This document shows positions 1 to 9,337 of a stretch of DNA of 45,839 bases, piece after piece. Under the pieces are notes generated by a model. That model was not told the origin of the DNA. It saw only the letters and a list, made by a program, of their open reading frames with translations, and made no database searches. Position 1 is the stretch's first letter, and the number at the start of each line of letters is the position of its first letter. Made by a program: the position numbers and the translations under genes. Source of the DNA: Bacteroidetes bacterium 4572_128. GTDB lineage: Bacteria > Bacteroidota > Bacteroidia > Bacteroidales > 4572-128. The stretch spans positions 1-45,839 of the forward strand of contig NBLL01000057.1 in assembly GCA_002084355.1 (NCBI GenBank), given 5' to 3'.

Positions 1-1
1 T

Positions 2-271
2 ATTGTTATGAGTTTGTTTTTTATTTTTATTTTACGGCTAATACTTCTTGCAGAAAGACAACATAATAAATTTAATAGAACTTTTGGTTATGGAATAATT
101 TTTATTTTTTTATTTCATATAAGCATTAATGTTGGTATGACTATAGGTTTAACGCCAGTTATTGGTATTCCATTACCTTTTTTTAGCTATGGTGGTTCGT
201 CGCTTTGGTCTTTTACAATTTTGTTATTTATTTTTTTAAGATTAGATATTAGTAGGCTTACGGAGTTGTAA
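2..271 (+). CDS. rodA: RodA/MrdB-type SEDS peptidoglycan polymerase, C-terminal fragment
   Basis: The frame is open from the window edge, so only the last 90 or so residues are present. The visible part is strongly hydrophobic and ends with the hallmark SEDS stretch GMTIGLTPVIGIPLPFFSYG followed by GSSL, which in RodA and FtsW lies near the last transmembrane segments. The spelling with IGIPLPFFSYGGSS fits RodA better than FtsW. RodA polymerises glycan strands during cell elongation in the inner membrane, together with a class B PBP (family knowledge). The gene is followed directly by a long tandem array and runs convergent to mfd. No clear terminator is seen, only the A/T runs of the array. 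Confidence 0.88.
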   Translation: MVMSLFFIFILRLILLAERQHNKFNRTFGYGIIFIFLFHISINVGMTIGLTPVIGIPLPFFSYGGSSLWSFTILLFIFLRLDISRLTEL

Positions 272-1621
272 AAAAAATTTAAAAAAAAATTTTTTTCAAA
301 AAACGCCAATTTTTTATGAATTTTATAATTTAAAAAAAAAATTTTTTTTCAAAAAACGCCAATTTTTTTATGATTTTTATAATTTTAAAAAAAAAAATTT
401 TTTCAAAAAACGCCAATTTTTTATGAATTTTATAATTTAAAAAAAAATTTTTTTTTCAAAAAACGCCAATTTTTTTATGATTTTTATAATTTAAAAAAAA
501 AAATTTTTTTCAAAAAACGCCAAAATTTTTTTTTCAAAAAACGGCATTTTTTTATGAATTTTATAATTTAAAAAAAAAAATTTTTTTCAAAAAACGCCAT
601 TTTTTTATGAATTTTATAATTTTAAAAAAAAAAATTTTTTTCAAAAAACGCCATTTTTTTATGAATTTTATAATTTTAAAAAAAATTTTTTTCAAAAAAC
701 GCCAATTTTTTTATGATTTTTATAATTTAAAAAAAAAAATTTTTTTCAAAAAACGCCAATTTTTTTATGATTTTTATAATTTTAAAAAAAAAATTTTTCA
801 AAAAACGCCAATTTTTTATGAATTTTATAATTTAAAAAAAAATTTTTTTTTCAAAAAACGGCATTTTTTTATGATTTTTATAATTTAAAAAAAAATTTTT
901 TTTTCAAAAAACGGCAATTTTTTATGAATTTTATAATTTAAAAAAAAATTTTTTTTCAAAAAACGGCATTTTTTTATGAATTTTATAATTTAAAAAAAAA
1001 TTTTTTTTTCAAAAAACGGCATTTTTTTATGAATTTTTATAATTTAAAAAAAAATTTTTTCAAAAAACGGCATTTTTTTATGATTTTTATAATTTAAAAA
1101 AAAATTTTTTTTCAAAAAATGCCAATTTTTTATGAATTTTTATAATTTAAAAAAATTTTTTTTTTCAAAAAACGCCAATTTTTTATGATTTTTATAATTT
1201 AAAAAAAAAATTTTTTTCAAAAAACGCCAATTTTTTATGATTTTTATAATTAAAAAAAAAAAAATTTTTTCAAAAAACGCCAATTTTTTATGATTTTTAT
1301 AATTTTTTTTTCAAAAAACGCCAATTTTTTATGATTTTTATAATTAAAAAAAAAAAAATTTTTTCAAAAAACGCCAATTTTTTATGATTTTTATAATTTA
1401 AAAAAAAAAATTTTTTTCAAAAAACGCCAATTTTTTATGATTTTTATAATTAAAAAAAAAAAAAATTTTTCAAAAAAATGAATTTTTATAATTTTAAAAA
1501 AAAAATTTTTTTCAAAAAACGGCATTTTTTTATGAATTTTTATAATTAAAAAAAAAAAAATTTTTCAAAAAACGCCAATTTTTTTTATGATTTTTATAAT
1601 TAAAAAAAAAAAAAAAATTTT
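272..1621 (+). repeat. Tandem array of ~53 bp AT-rich units, about 26 copies
   Basis: The whole spacer between rodA and mfd is a direct tandem array. Counting the core word CAAAAAACG by eye gives about 26 units, with starts 51-54 bases apart. Exceptions are short units near 518-542 (about 24), 1279-1319 (about 40) and around 1470. A unit reads A-run, T-run, CAAAAAACGCC (or CGGC), AATTTTTTATGA, then TTTTATAATTT. Units before about 860 mainly carry CGCCAA or CGCCAT. A block at about 860-1080 carries CGGCAT or CGGCAA, and CGCCAA returns afterwards, so variants are clustered as expected for local duplication. Lengths of the A and T runs vary from copy to copy. Confidence 0.95.
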
Positions 1622-2059
1622 TCAGATTTTATTTAAAATAAAAATTGCTTTCTCAATATTATTAACATTTTCTATAGAAATAAACATTTTATCTTTTTTT
1701 TCTTTTATCTGACAAATTTTAGGGTTTTTTTGTAAAAATATAAGAATGTTTTGAAAAATTTGACTTTCATAAAAAGGAGAATTTTTATTGGAAACTAAAT
1801 AAATTACCATTTTTTTATTTTTAATAATAATTTTTTCTATTCCTAAATTTATTGCATAAAAACGCATAAAAACGACATTAATTAATTCTCTACTTTGTTT
1901 TGGCAATTTTCCAAAACGGTCAATTAATTGATTTTCAAATATTTTTAAACTTTTTTCATCTTCCATATTATCAAGTTTTCTGTAAAGATTCATTCTTTCA
2001 GAAATACTTTCTATATAATTTTCAGGAAAAAACAATTCTAAATCCGTATCAAAATTCAA
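1622..2059 (-). pseudogene. mfd: Mfd C-terminal domain, out of frame with the main mfd ORF
   Basis: This frame encodes the Mfd C-terminal (D7/TRCF) domain: DTDLELFFPENY, SERMNLYRKLDN, then FENQLIDRFGKLP, as in transcription-repair coupling factors. It overlaps the end of the upstream mfd frame by 11 bases and has only a TTG as possible start, so it is a continuation rather than a gene. Reading ...EAVLEF and then shifting +1 at TTT-TGA gives EAVLEF-DTDLELFF, which joins conserved family blocks. Relatives usually have a few dozen more residues between these blocks, so a short deletion is likely as well as the frame change. Confidence 0.8.
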
Positions 2060-4532
2060 GAACTGCCTCTTTTAAAATTCTTTGATAAGTTTGAAAACCC
2101 ATATCAGAAATAAATCCACTTTGCTCGCCGCCGAGTATATTTCCTGCTCCTCTAATATCCATATCTTGCAAAGAAATATTAAAACCACTTCCAAGTTCAG
2201 AAAATTCCTCTATCGCCTTTAAGCGTCTCAAAGCTTCTTTATTTATTGTTTCTTTCGGCGGTGTAATGAGATAACAAAAGGCTTTTTTATTAGAACGCCC
2301 AACTCGTCCACGCAATTGGTGTAAATCGCTGAGACCAAAATTTTGTGCATTATTTATAATTATCGTATTTGCATTTGGAATATCTAAACCATTTTCAATT
2401 ATGCTGGTTGCAATCAAAATATCATAATCTTCATTTATAAAATCCAACATAACTTTTTCCATAATTTTACCATCCAATCTGCCGTGTGCGACAACAGTTT
2501 TTACATTTGGTAAAATTCTAAATAAAAGTTTTTGAATTTCAAAAATATTATCTATACGGTTATTTATGAAAAAAATCTGACCGTTTCTTTGAACTTCATA
2601 ATTAATTGCTTCTTTGATAATTTCCTCGTCAAAATTATGCAGCTCAGTAATTATCGGATAACGATTTGGTGGTGCAGTATTTATTATTGATAAATCTCTG
2701 GCTCCAATTAATGAAAATTGCAAAGTTCTCGGAATGGGTGTTGCTGTTAAAGTCAAAGTATCAACATTTAATTTAAATGATTTCAATTTTTCTTTTATGG
2801 AAACACCAAATTTTTGTTCTTCGTCTATAATTAATAGACCTAAATCTTTGAATTTCACATCTTTACTGACTAATCTATGAGTTCCAATTAAAATATCAAT
2901 ATCTCCATTTTTTAAATTTTGCAAAATCTTTTTCGTTTCTTTTGCATTTCGCATACGAGAAATATAATCAATATTACAAGGAAATTTTTCCAATCTCTTA
3001 GTAAAAGTTCTAAAATGTTGAAAAGCCAAAATTGTCGTCGGAACAAGCAAAGCAACTTGTTTATTATCAACAACAGCTTTAAAAGCAGCACGAATGGCAA
3101 TTTCTGTTTTTCCAAAACCAACATCTCCACAAACTAACCTGTCCATAATTTTAGGTTTTTCCATATCATTTTTTACGGCAATAGTTGTTTTTAATTGGTC
3201 GGGAGTATCCTCGTAAATAAAAGACGCTTCTAAAAATTTTGACAAATAAGTATCTTTTGAAAAGGAATAGCCTTTTTCCTCTTGACGTTTTGCATAAAGA
3301 TTTATTAATTTTTTTGCAATATCTTTTATTTTTTTCTTGGTTTTTGTTTTTAAATTTTTCCAAGTTTTTGAACCCAATTTGTGAATTTTCGGAGGAATAC
3401 TATCTTTACTTTTATATTTTGAAATTTTATGCAAAGAATGTATGCTGACCAATAAAATATCATTATTTTTATAAATTAACCTAATACTTTCTTGTTTTTT
3501 TCCATTTAAAATTTGAGTTTCTAAACCAGAAAACCTTGCAACTCCATAATCAATATGAACAACGTAATCTCCTGAATTTAAATTATTTATCTCTTTTAAA
3601 GATAAATTTTGTTTATTTTCAATTTGCTGATTATTTTTTAACTCAAACTTATGATAACGGTCGAAAATTTGATGGTCTGTGAAAAGAGAAATTTTTAAAT
3701 CATTATCAATAAAACCTCCATGCAAAATTATTTTTATAATTTTAAATTTTATTAAATCTTTGTCTTTTTCTAAAATTTTATTAATTCTTTCAATTTGTTT
3801 TTCATTATTTGATAAAATAATATTTGTATAATTTTCCTCTGTTTTTTTAAACATTTCCTCTTTAAAAATTTCAAAATTCTTATTGAATTTTTTTTGTTTT
3901 GAAATATTAAAATTGAAAAATTGACTCTCTGAAAAAAAATTTTTTTCTCCAAATTCAATGATTTTTTTAAACTTTTTTATATCTTCAAAAAAAATATTTT
4001 TTTCTAATAAATTTTTTTGCAAAATATTTTTTGACTTTTCCAGTGTATTTTTATAAATTTCATCTATTTTTTTATAATTAGATTTTAAATCTTTTGTCCA
4101 TAAAATAGTTTCTTTTGGAATAAATTCAAAAAAAGAAATTTGATTTTCTAAATTTTTAACATTTGGAATTATTGCAATTTCATTTAATTGAGATTTTGAA
4201 AGCTGTGTTTTTGTGTCGAAAATTTTTATATTTTCAATTTTATCTCCAATAAAATTTATCCTATATGGATAATCATTTGAAAAAGAAAAAATATCAATTA
4301 AATCTCCCCTTCTTGAATATTGTCCAGCCTTATAAACAAAATCAACTTTTTCAAATTTATATTCTATTAAAATTTCTTCAACAAATTCTAAACCTAAATT
4401 TTCATTAGTTTTTAATTGTAAAATATTGTTTTTCAATTCTTTAACAGAAATAACCTTTTCTATCAAACTTGCGGGATAACTTATAATTATAGATTTTTTA
4501 TAGAATAAGATTTTCATTTTCAATTTTATCAC
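2049..4532 (-). CDS. mfd: Transcription-repair coupling factor Mfd, central part (frameshifted gene)
   Basis: Mfd removes RNA polymerase stalled at lesions and recruits UvrA (family knowledge). This 827-codon frame holds the end of the N-terminal UvrB-like module (SRRGDLIDIFSFSNDYPYRI), the RNA-polymerase-interacting domain (GDYVVHIDYGVARFSGLE), and the RecG-like helicase with Walker A GDVGFGKTE, DEEQ box LLIIDEEQKFGV, TLTATPIPRTL, and motif VI-type LHQLRGRVGRS. It ends at YQRILKEAVLEF by TGA. The listed start (GTG at 4532) is an artefact: family-like sequence continues upstream in another frame. Thus three segments in different frames make up mfd. Either the gene is decaying, or frame is restored by slippage, or the assembly has homopolymer errors. 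The helicase core itself is uninterrupted. Confidence 0.85.
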   Translation of the reverse strand: MIKLKMKILFYKKSIIISYPASLIEKVISVKELKNNILQLKTNENLGLEFVEEILIEYKFEKVDFVYKAGQYSRRGDLIDIFSFSNDYPYRINFIGDKIENIKIFDTKTQLSKSQLNEIAIIPNVKNLENQISFFEFIPKETILWTKDLKSNYKKIDEIYKNTLEKSKNILQKNLLEKNIFFEDIKKFKKIIEFGEKNFFSESQFFNFNISKQKKFNKNFEIFKEEMFKKTEENYTNIILSNNEKQIERINKILEKDKDLIKFKIIKIILHGGFIDNDLKISLFTDHQIFDRYHKFELKNNQQIENKQNLSLKEINNLNSGDYVVHIDYGVARFSGLETQILNGKKQESIRLIYKNNDILLVSIHSLHKISKYKSKDSIPPKIHKLGSKTWKNLKTKTKKKIKDIAKKLINLYAKRQEEKGYSFSKDTYLSKFLEASFIYEDTPDQLKTTIAVKNDMEKPKIMDRLVCGDVGFGKTEIAIRAAFKAVVDNKQVALLVPTTILAFQHFRTFTKRLEKFPCNIDYISRMRNAKETKKILQNLKNGDIDILIGTHRLVSKDVKFKDLGLLIIDEEQKFGVSIKEKLKSFKLNVDTLTLTATPIPRTLQFSLIGARDLSIINTAPPNRYPIITELHNFDEEIIKEAINYEVQRNGQIFFINNRIDNIFEIQKLLFRILPNVKTVVAHGRLDGKIMEKVMLDFINEDYDILIATSIIENGLDIPNANTIIINNAQNFGLSDLHQLRGRVGRSNKKAFCYLITPPKETINKEALRRLKAIEEFSELGSGFNISLQDMDIRGAGNILGGEQSGFISDMGFQTYQRILKEAVLEF

Positions 4533-4813
4533 TCAAACCTCTTTTTATGGAATGTTTGTAAGAGGACGGAAAAAATAAAATATTTTTATCTCCAATAATA
4601 TTTACAATATCATTATAAAAATAAGCAGCTTCTTCTTTTTCACTTAAAATTATTAAATTATTTTTTATGTTTTTTTCAAAAAAAAATGCAAGAAATAAAG
4701 AAATAGAAGACTCAGAAAGAGCTTTTAAATGTAAATATTCTTTTTTTTTTTTTTAAAATTTCTTTTGTATTTTGATGATTTTCGTAAATTCCTTTTAAAA
4801 TATTTATATCCAA
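4498..4813 (-). pseudogene. mfd: Mfd N-terminal fragment, two further frame breaks
   Basis: On the minus strand this stretch reads DINILKGIYENHQNTKEIL, then a run of 14 A, then in a shifted frame EYLHLKALSESSISLFLAFF, NLIILSEKEEAAYFYNDIV and ILFFPSSYKHSIKRGL, ending at a stop at 4498. This matches the start of Bacteroidota Mfd (NHPQ..., EEAAYFYxD, FFPSSYKRSI). The first break coincides with the A14 run (plus-strand T run 4741-4754): one A fewer would keep the frame. The second lies near 4500-4530, where some ten residues expected before IIISYPASLIEKV are missing. A TTG at 4813 is the only plausible start seen. Confidence 0.72.
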
Positions 4814-4938
4814 AATATATTTTTTAAAATTAAAAATTTCAAAATTAAAAAAAATAACGTTTTTTTAGAAAAAAATTTTTTTTAATGAAAAATCAATTTT
4901 TTTAAAAAAATTATGGGGAAATTATGGGGAAATTTAAT

Positions 4939-6747
4939 ATGAAAATTTGTATAATTATTTTATTAATTTTAAAATTATCTTTTTCTTATGGAATAAAAAA
5001 AGATACTTTAAAAATTAATATTCATTCTTGGCAATTAGAAAATTTTTATTCTGACATTATAAATATTGAAATAGACACTTCTTTTAATAATTTTCATATT
5101 TATAATCCAATTTATAAAAATAGTATTTTGGGGAAAAATTTTCTTGGAAATCTTGGACAAGCATATTTTTCTAAAATTTTCTCTGAAAATGAGAAAAAAA
5201 ATTTTTTTCCATTTTATGGCAATTTTTTAAATTATTTTTATAAAAATGAGGATTTTTCTTATTTTCAAACTAATAAACCTTTTACAAAATTTATTTATAC
5301 GTCAAATGGAACAAAAAATAGAAGCGAGCAACTTTTAGATATAATTCACACTCAAAACATAAATAAATATTGGAATGTTGGTTTAAAATCAAATTTTATT
5401 GCTTCTGAAGGTTTATATTTTAATCAAAAAACTCAAAATTTTTCCATTGCTTTTTTTTCATCATTTTTAAAAAAAAATTATGAAATTCATTTTCACACTT
5501 TTTTGAACAAATATAAATTGGAAGAAAGCGGAGGAAAAATAGACGGAGATGATGTAATTTCTTCTTATTTAGAAGACGCTTTTACAATTTTAAATAATAA
5601 ATCTTTATTTTTATCTCAGTCTTTTTTGATTGAAAAAAAAGATACAATTATTATTAATGACAGCACAAAAAATTTAATTTACATTCCAAAAGGAAAAATT
5701 TTTCATAATTTTAATATAGAAAAATCGCATAAATCTTATAAGGATAAAATAGAAGGAAATGAATTTTATAAATATAACTTTTTATTTTTTAATGATGAAT
5801 ATTCTGATGACGGTATGAATTATGATTCAACGCTTTTTTATTCAATTACTAATAATTTTGGTTATGAGTTTGCGGAAAAAAAATCTTTAAAAAAAACGCC
5901 AAATTTTACAAAAAAAATTTTTTTAGGACATAATTATTTTTCAAATTTGTATTATAATCAAGAAGAAGATTATAAATCTTACCATAAATTTTATAATTTT
6001 TATGGTAGTTTCATTTTTGAAAGCAAAATAATTGACAGTAATTTTTTTCAAATAAAAGGAAAATATTTTTTTGACGGTTACAATAAAAATGATTTTGATT
6101 TCAATTTAAAATTGAAAAGACAAATAAATAAAAATAATTTTTTTATTTTAGATTTTCTTTATGAAAAAAAAGAAGCAATATATTTTTATAAATATTATAT
6201 TTCTAATCATTTCTGGTGGAAAAATAATTTTAAAAAACAAAAAAATTTTTTTTTAAATTTTACATTTAAAAATGTAAAAAATCATTTTCAGTTTCAAGAA
6301 AAATTTTTAATTTTTGAGGCATTTATAGAAAAAAATTTTTTTATTTATAATTTTAGATTTTTTAATAAAATTCATTTTCAACATGCAACAAATAATGAAG
6401 TTTTACATATTCCAAAATTTGTTTCTTATCATAGTTTTTTCTACGAAAATATCTTTTTTAATAATGTTTTAAAAACTCGTTTTGGTTTTGATATTCGTTT
6501 TAATACATCTTATTATCTTCCGAAATATTCTCCCGCAATTTCTCAATTTTATTTGCAATACGAAGGAAAAAGTTCTAATTATCCAGAGTTAAATATTTTT
6601 ACAGATTTTCAAATAAAAAGGGCTTGTATCTTTTTTAAATATATTAATATTCTTTCTTTTTTAGAAAAAAATAAATTTTCTGTGATTAATTATCCTTTAA
6701 ATGAAAGCTCTTTTAGAGTTGGAGTTTTGTGGAATTTTTATAATTAG
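4939..6747 (+). CDS. Putative outer-membrane porin, Porin_10 type
   Basis: About 602 residues beginning with a signal peptide (MKICIIILLILKLSFSYG). I chose ATG 4939 because the five codons upstream (from ATG 4924) add a polar tail before the hydrophobic stretch. The early block YNPIYKNSILGKNFLGNLGQ resembles the start of the Bacteroidota putative porin family (Porin_10), in which a steadfast N..LGN.G motif precedes many amphipathic strands. The rest is rich in aromatic residues alternating with polar ones and ends in an aromatic-rich strand (FRVGVLWNFYN), as expected for an outer-membrane beta-barrel. Lys and Phe content is extreme because of the AT bias. Transported substrate cannot be inferred. 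Confidence 0.75.
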   Translation: MKICIIILLILKLSFSYGIKKDTLKINIHSWQLENFYSDIINIEIDTSFNNFHIYNPIYKNSILGKNFLGNLGQAYFSKIFSENEKKNFFPFYGNFLNYFYKNEDFSYFQTNKPFTKFIYTSNGTKNRSEQLLDIIHTQNINKYWNVGLKSNFIASEGLYFNQKTQNFSIAFFSSFLKKNYEIHFHTFLNKYKLEESGGKIDGDDVISSYLEDAFTILNNKSLFLSQSFLIEKKDTIIINDSTKNLIYIPKGKIFHNFNIEKSHKSYKDKIEGNEFYKYNFLFFNDEYSDDGMNYDSTLFYSITNNFGYEFAEKKSLKKTPNFTKKIFLGHNYFSNLYYNQEEDYKSYHKFYNFYGSFIFESKIIDSNFFQIKGKYFFDGYNKNDFDFNLKLKRQINKNNFFILDFLYEKKEAIYFYKYYISNHFWWKNNFKKQKNFFLNFTFKNVKNHFQFQEKFLIFEAFIEKNFFIYNFRFFNKIHFQHATNNEVLHIPKFVSYHSFFYENIFFNNVLKTRFGFDIRFNTSYYLPKYSPAISQFYLQYEGKSSNYPELNIFTDFQIKRACIFFKYINILSFLEKNKFSVINYPLNESSFRVGVLWNFYN

Positions 6748-6879
6748 TTTTCAAATGTTTTTTTGCAAAAAAATATCTTTTTAATTATTAAAATTTTGAC
6801 ATTTTTTCAAAAAAATTTTTTTTTAAATATAGTTTTTTTGTAATTTTTTTTTAATTGAAAAAAATTTATAAAAAAAATT

Positions 6880-8277
6880 ATGAAAGAAAATAATTTAATT
6901 TCAACTTTTGAAAATTGGGCAAAAGAGAAATTTATTTCTATAAAAAAATTACCAGCATCTGGTTCTTATAGAGAGTATTATCGTATAAAAAGCAAAAATA
7001 AAAATGCTATACTTGTTTTTAATGATGATAAAAGAGAAAATATTGCTTTTATAAAATATACGGAACATTTTTTGAAAAAAAAATTAAAAGTTCCGAAAAT
7101 TTACAAAAAAAGTCTTGATAAGAATATTTATTTATTAGAAGATTTAGGTGATGAAACTTTATTTTCTTTTATTAAAAAGAATTTAAAAAATGAAAATATT
7201 GAAAATCTATATAAAAAATTAATTCCCCAAATTATAGAATTTCAAATTAAAGCAGATGAAAATTTAGATTATTCTTATTCTTATCCACGCCCAAATTTTG
7301 ATAAACAATCTATTTTGTGGGATTTAAATTATTTTAAATATAATTTTTTAAAATTATCAAAAATAAGTTTTTATGAACAAGACTTAGAAGATGATTTTGA
7401 AAAACTTATTAATATTCTTTTGCAAGAAAAACAAGATTTCTTTTTGTATAGAGATTTACAATCTCGAAATATTATGATAAAGAATAATTGTTTTTATTTT
7501 ATTGATTATCAAGGAGGTAGAAAAGGTGCTTTACAATATGATTTAGCGTCTTTACTTTACGACGCAAAAGCAAATATTCCCGAAAAAATTAGAGAAAATT
7601 TATTGGATTTTTACATAAAAACTTTAAAAAAATATATCGTTTTTGAGGAAAAAGAATTTAAAAATAATTTTTATGCTTATTCTTTAATTCGTATTTTACA
7701 GGCTTTTGGTGCTTATGGTTTTCGTGGAATTTTTGAAAAGAAAAAACATTTTATAGAAAGTATTTCTTTTGGAATAAAAAATTTAGAAATTATTTTATCA
7801 AAAATTTCTTTTGCAAAAGAAATTCCAAGTCTTATAAAAATTTTAAAAAAAATAATAGATAATGAAAAAAAATATTTTTCCGATGATAAAAAATTGAAAA
7901 TTATAATTAATAGTTTTTCTTATCGTCGAGGAATTCCTGCAGATGCTTCTACAAATGGAGGAGGTTTTGTTTTTGATATGCGTTTTTTAGAAAACCCTTA
8001 TTGGCAAGAAAATCTTAGAGATTTTAATGGAAAAGATAAAGAGATTAAAAAATTTTTCGAAAAAAAAGAAGATATAAATTTTTTTCTGGAAAGAATTTTT
8101 GAAATTATAGATAATGTTATTGGAAGTTATCAGAAAAAAAATTATGGAAATTTAATGATCAATTTTGGATGCACAGGCGGAAAACATCGTTCTGTTTATT
8201 CGGCAGAATCTCTATATAAATATTTGAAATTACAAAAAAAAGATTTTGAAATTAAATTAAAACATTTAGAATTATAA
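6880..8277 (+). CDS. Phosphotransferase (APH-like) fused to RapZ C-terminal domain
   Basis: 465 residues with two parts. Residues about 20-320 form an aminoglycoside-phosphotransferase-like kinase fold: LPASGSYREYYRI near the start (glycine-rich loop), FLYRDLQSRNIMI (catalytic loop, D and N present) and FIDYQGGRKGALQYDLASLL (metal-binding D). Residues about 340-465 are a RapZ C-terminal domain: SFSYRRGIPADAS, FDMRFLENPYW and FGCTGGKHRSVY. This fusion is a recognised Bacteroidota architecture; the kinase part resembles AmgK-type sugar kinases and the RapZ part senses or binds an amino-sugar phosphate in other bacteria, so a cell-wall-sugar role is inferred. In relatives a sugar nucleotidyltransferase usually follows; here a terminator and a convergent gene follow instead. 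Confidence 0.85.
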   Translation: MKENNLISTFENWAKEKFISIKKLPASGSYREYYRIKSKNKNAILVFNDDKRENIAFIKYTEHFLKKKLKVPKIYKKSLDKNIYLLEDLGDETLFSFIKKNLKNENIENLYKKLIPQIIEFQIKADENLDYSYSYPRPNFDKQSILWDLNYFKYNFLKLSKISFYEQDLEDDFEKLINILLQEKQDFFLYRDLQSRNIMIKNNCFYFIDYQGGRKGALQYDLASLLYDAKANIPEKIRENLLDFYIKTLKKYIVFEEKEFKNNFYAYSLIRILQAFGAYGFRGIFEKKKHFIESISFGIKNLEIILSKISFAKEIPSLIKILKKIIDNEKKYFSDDKKLKIIINSFSYRRGIPADASTNGGGFVFDMRFLENPYWQENLRDFNGKDKEIKKFFEKKEDINFFLERIFEIIDNVIGSYQKKNYGNLMINFGCTGGKHRSVYSAESLYKYLKLQKKDFEIKLKHLEL

Positions 8278-8307
8278 AAAAATACGGTTTTTAAAACCGT
8301 ATTTTTT
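8276..8307. terminator. Bidirectional hairpin between convergent genes
   Basis: A near-perfect palindrome centred at about 8291 (AATACGGTTTT / AAAACCGTATT, flanked by A and T runs) sits in the 28 bases between the convergent RapZ-fusion and DUF4340 genes. GC-containing stem plus T-run on both strands fits an intrinsic terminator used from both sides. Confidence 0.8.
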
Positions 8308-9337
8308 ATTTTTTAAAATATTCTAAATCCATAAACAAATTGTCAAAAACATAATATTGAATAATTAAAATTTCATTATTATTATTTAAATTTGCAAATA
8401 ATCTATCCAAATCATATTTATAAGGTTTTCCTTCATCGTCAAGAATTTTACCAATATTTTCACGTAAAAAAATTCTTAAAATTTTTTTTTCGCTATTTTT
8501 ATTCGTTACAGAAATTTTGTAAATTTCTTTTGAATTTAAAATAGAGTCTTTTTTCTCTTGATTCATTTTATTTGCAATGCCTTCGAAATTTATTTTTTTA
8601 AAAAAAGATAAGTATTTTTTTAATTTTAAAATATTAAAATTTTCTACATTTTTATTCTCTGAATCTTTCAAAGAAAATTTATTATCACCAAGATTTGAAA
8701 TTTTAAAAGATTTATTTTTATCTTTCAAATTTGTAAATTCCACATTATCAATATCTTTAAAATTATAATTAAAAAGTTTTTGACTTCTCCATAAACCTTC
8801 ATCTATAAAATAACGGCTACTTAAATAACCATTAAAACCTCTTATATGCGTTACAAAAGGCATAGATGAATTTTCTAATAACATATAAGTTCCATTTTGA
8901 TTTGCTGTCATTGAACCGACAAAATATGTTTTTATCAAATTTTCTTTTTGATAAATTTCTACTTTTGTATGTTCGCTTGATAACAATCTTAAAACTGTTG
9001 CTTTGGCAGATTTAGAAACAGGATATTTTGCTTCAATTCTTTTAATTGTTTTTAATAAAATATCTATTGCATCTTTTCTTGCAAAAAATTTTTTATTTAC
9101 TGTCCAATTACCGTATTTTTCTCTTTCCAAAAGAACTTTCTTATTTTCTTTATTTACCATAAAAATTTTTGTTACAAGAGAAGTGTCTTCCACAGCAAAA
9201 TCTTTTAATTCTTTTCTTATGGTTCCTGAGTTTTTAGAAAAAAACAAGAAAACAGAAATAATTATCAATATAAAAATAAATAAAATTATATTTCTATATT
9301 TTTTTAAAACCATTTTCTTTTTCGTTTTCTTTTCCAT
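8306..9337 (-). CDS. DUF4340-domain membrane-anchored protein
   Basis: 343 residues. A basic N-terminus is followed by one transmembrane segment (residues about 17-33, NIILFIFILIIISVFLFF), then a long periplasmic region. The blocks FAVEDTSLVTKIFM, GNWTVN, GYLSSRYFIDEGLWRSQKLF and the WR..L pattern match DUF4340, a family often found with gliding/ABC-transport or cell-envelope genes; no reaction is known to me. The start at 9337 overlaps the end of the PorG-like gene by 34 bases, so the two are co-transcribed. A later Met (9313) would still overlap. Confidence 0.72.
   Translation of the reverse strand: MEKKTKKKMVLKKYRNIILFIFILIIISVFLFFSKNSGTIRKELKDFAVEDTSLVTKIFMVNKENKKVLLEREKYGNWTVNKKFFARKDAIDILLKTIKRIEAKYPVSKSAKATVLRLLSSEHTKVEIYQKENLIKTYFVGSMTANQNGTYMLLENSSMPFVTHIRGFNGYLSSRYFIDEGLWRSQKLFNYNFKDIDNVEFTNLKDKNKSFKISNLGDNKFSLKDSENKNVENFNILKLKKYLSFFKKINFEGIANKMNQEKKDSILNSKEIYKISVTNKNSEKKILRIFLRENIGKILDDEGKPYKYDLDRLFANLNNNNEILIIQYYVFDNLFMDLEYFKK

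Noticed and set aside
607-888. Open frame of 93 codons encoding repeated KKKIFFKKRxFF-type peptides
   Set aside because: It lies wholly inside the array and stays open only because some units are 54 bases and lack stops; repeats of other lengths break the frame. No start signal or family.
272-1621. CRISPR array
   Set aside because: The whole ~53 bp period is repeated with no unique spacers, there is no conserved palindromic repeat, and no cas gene is in the window.
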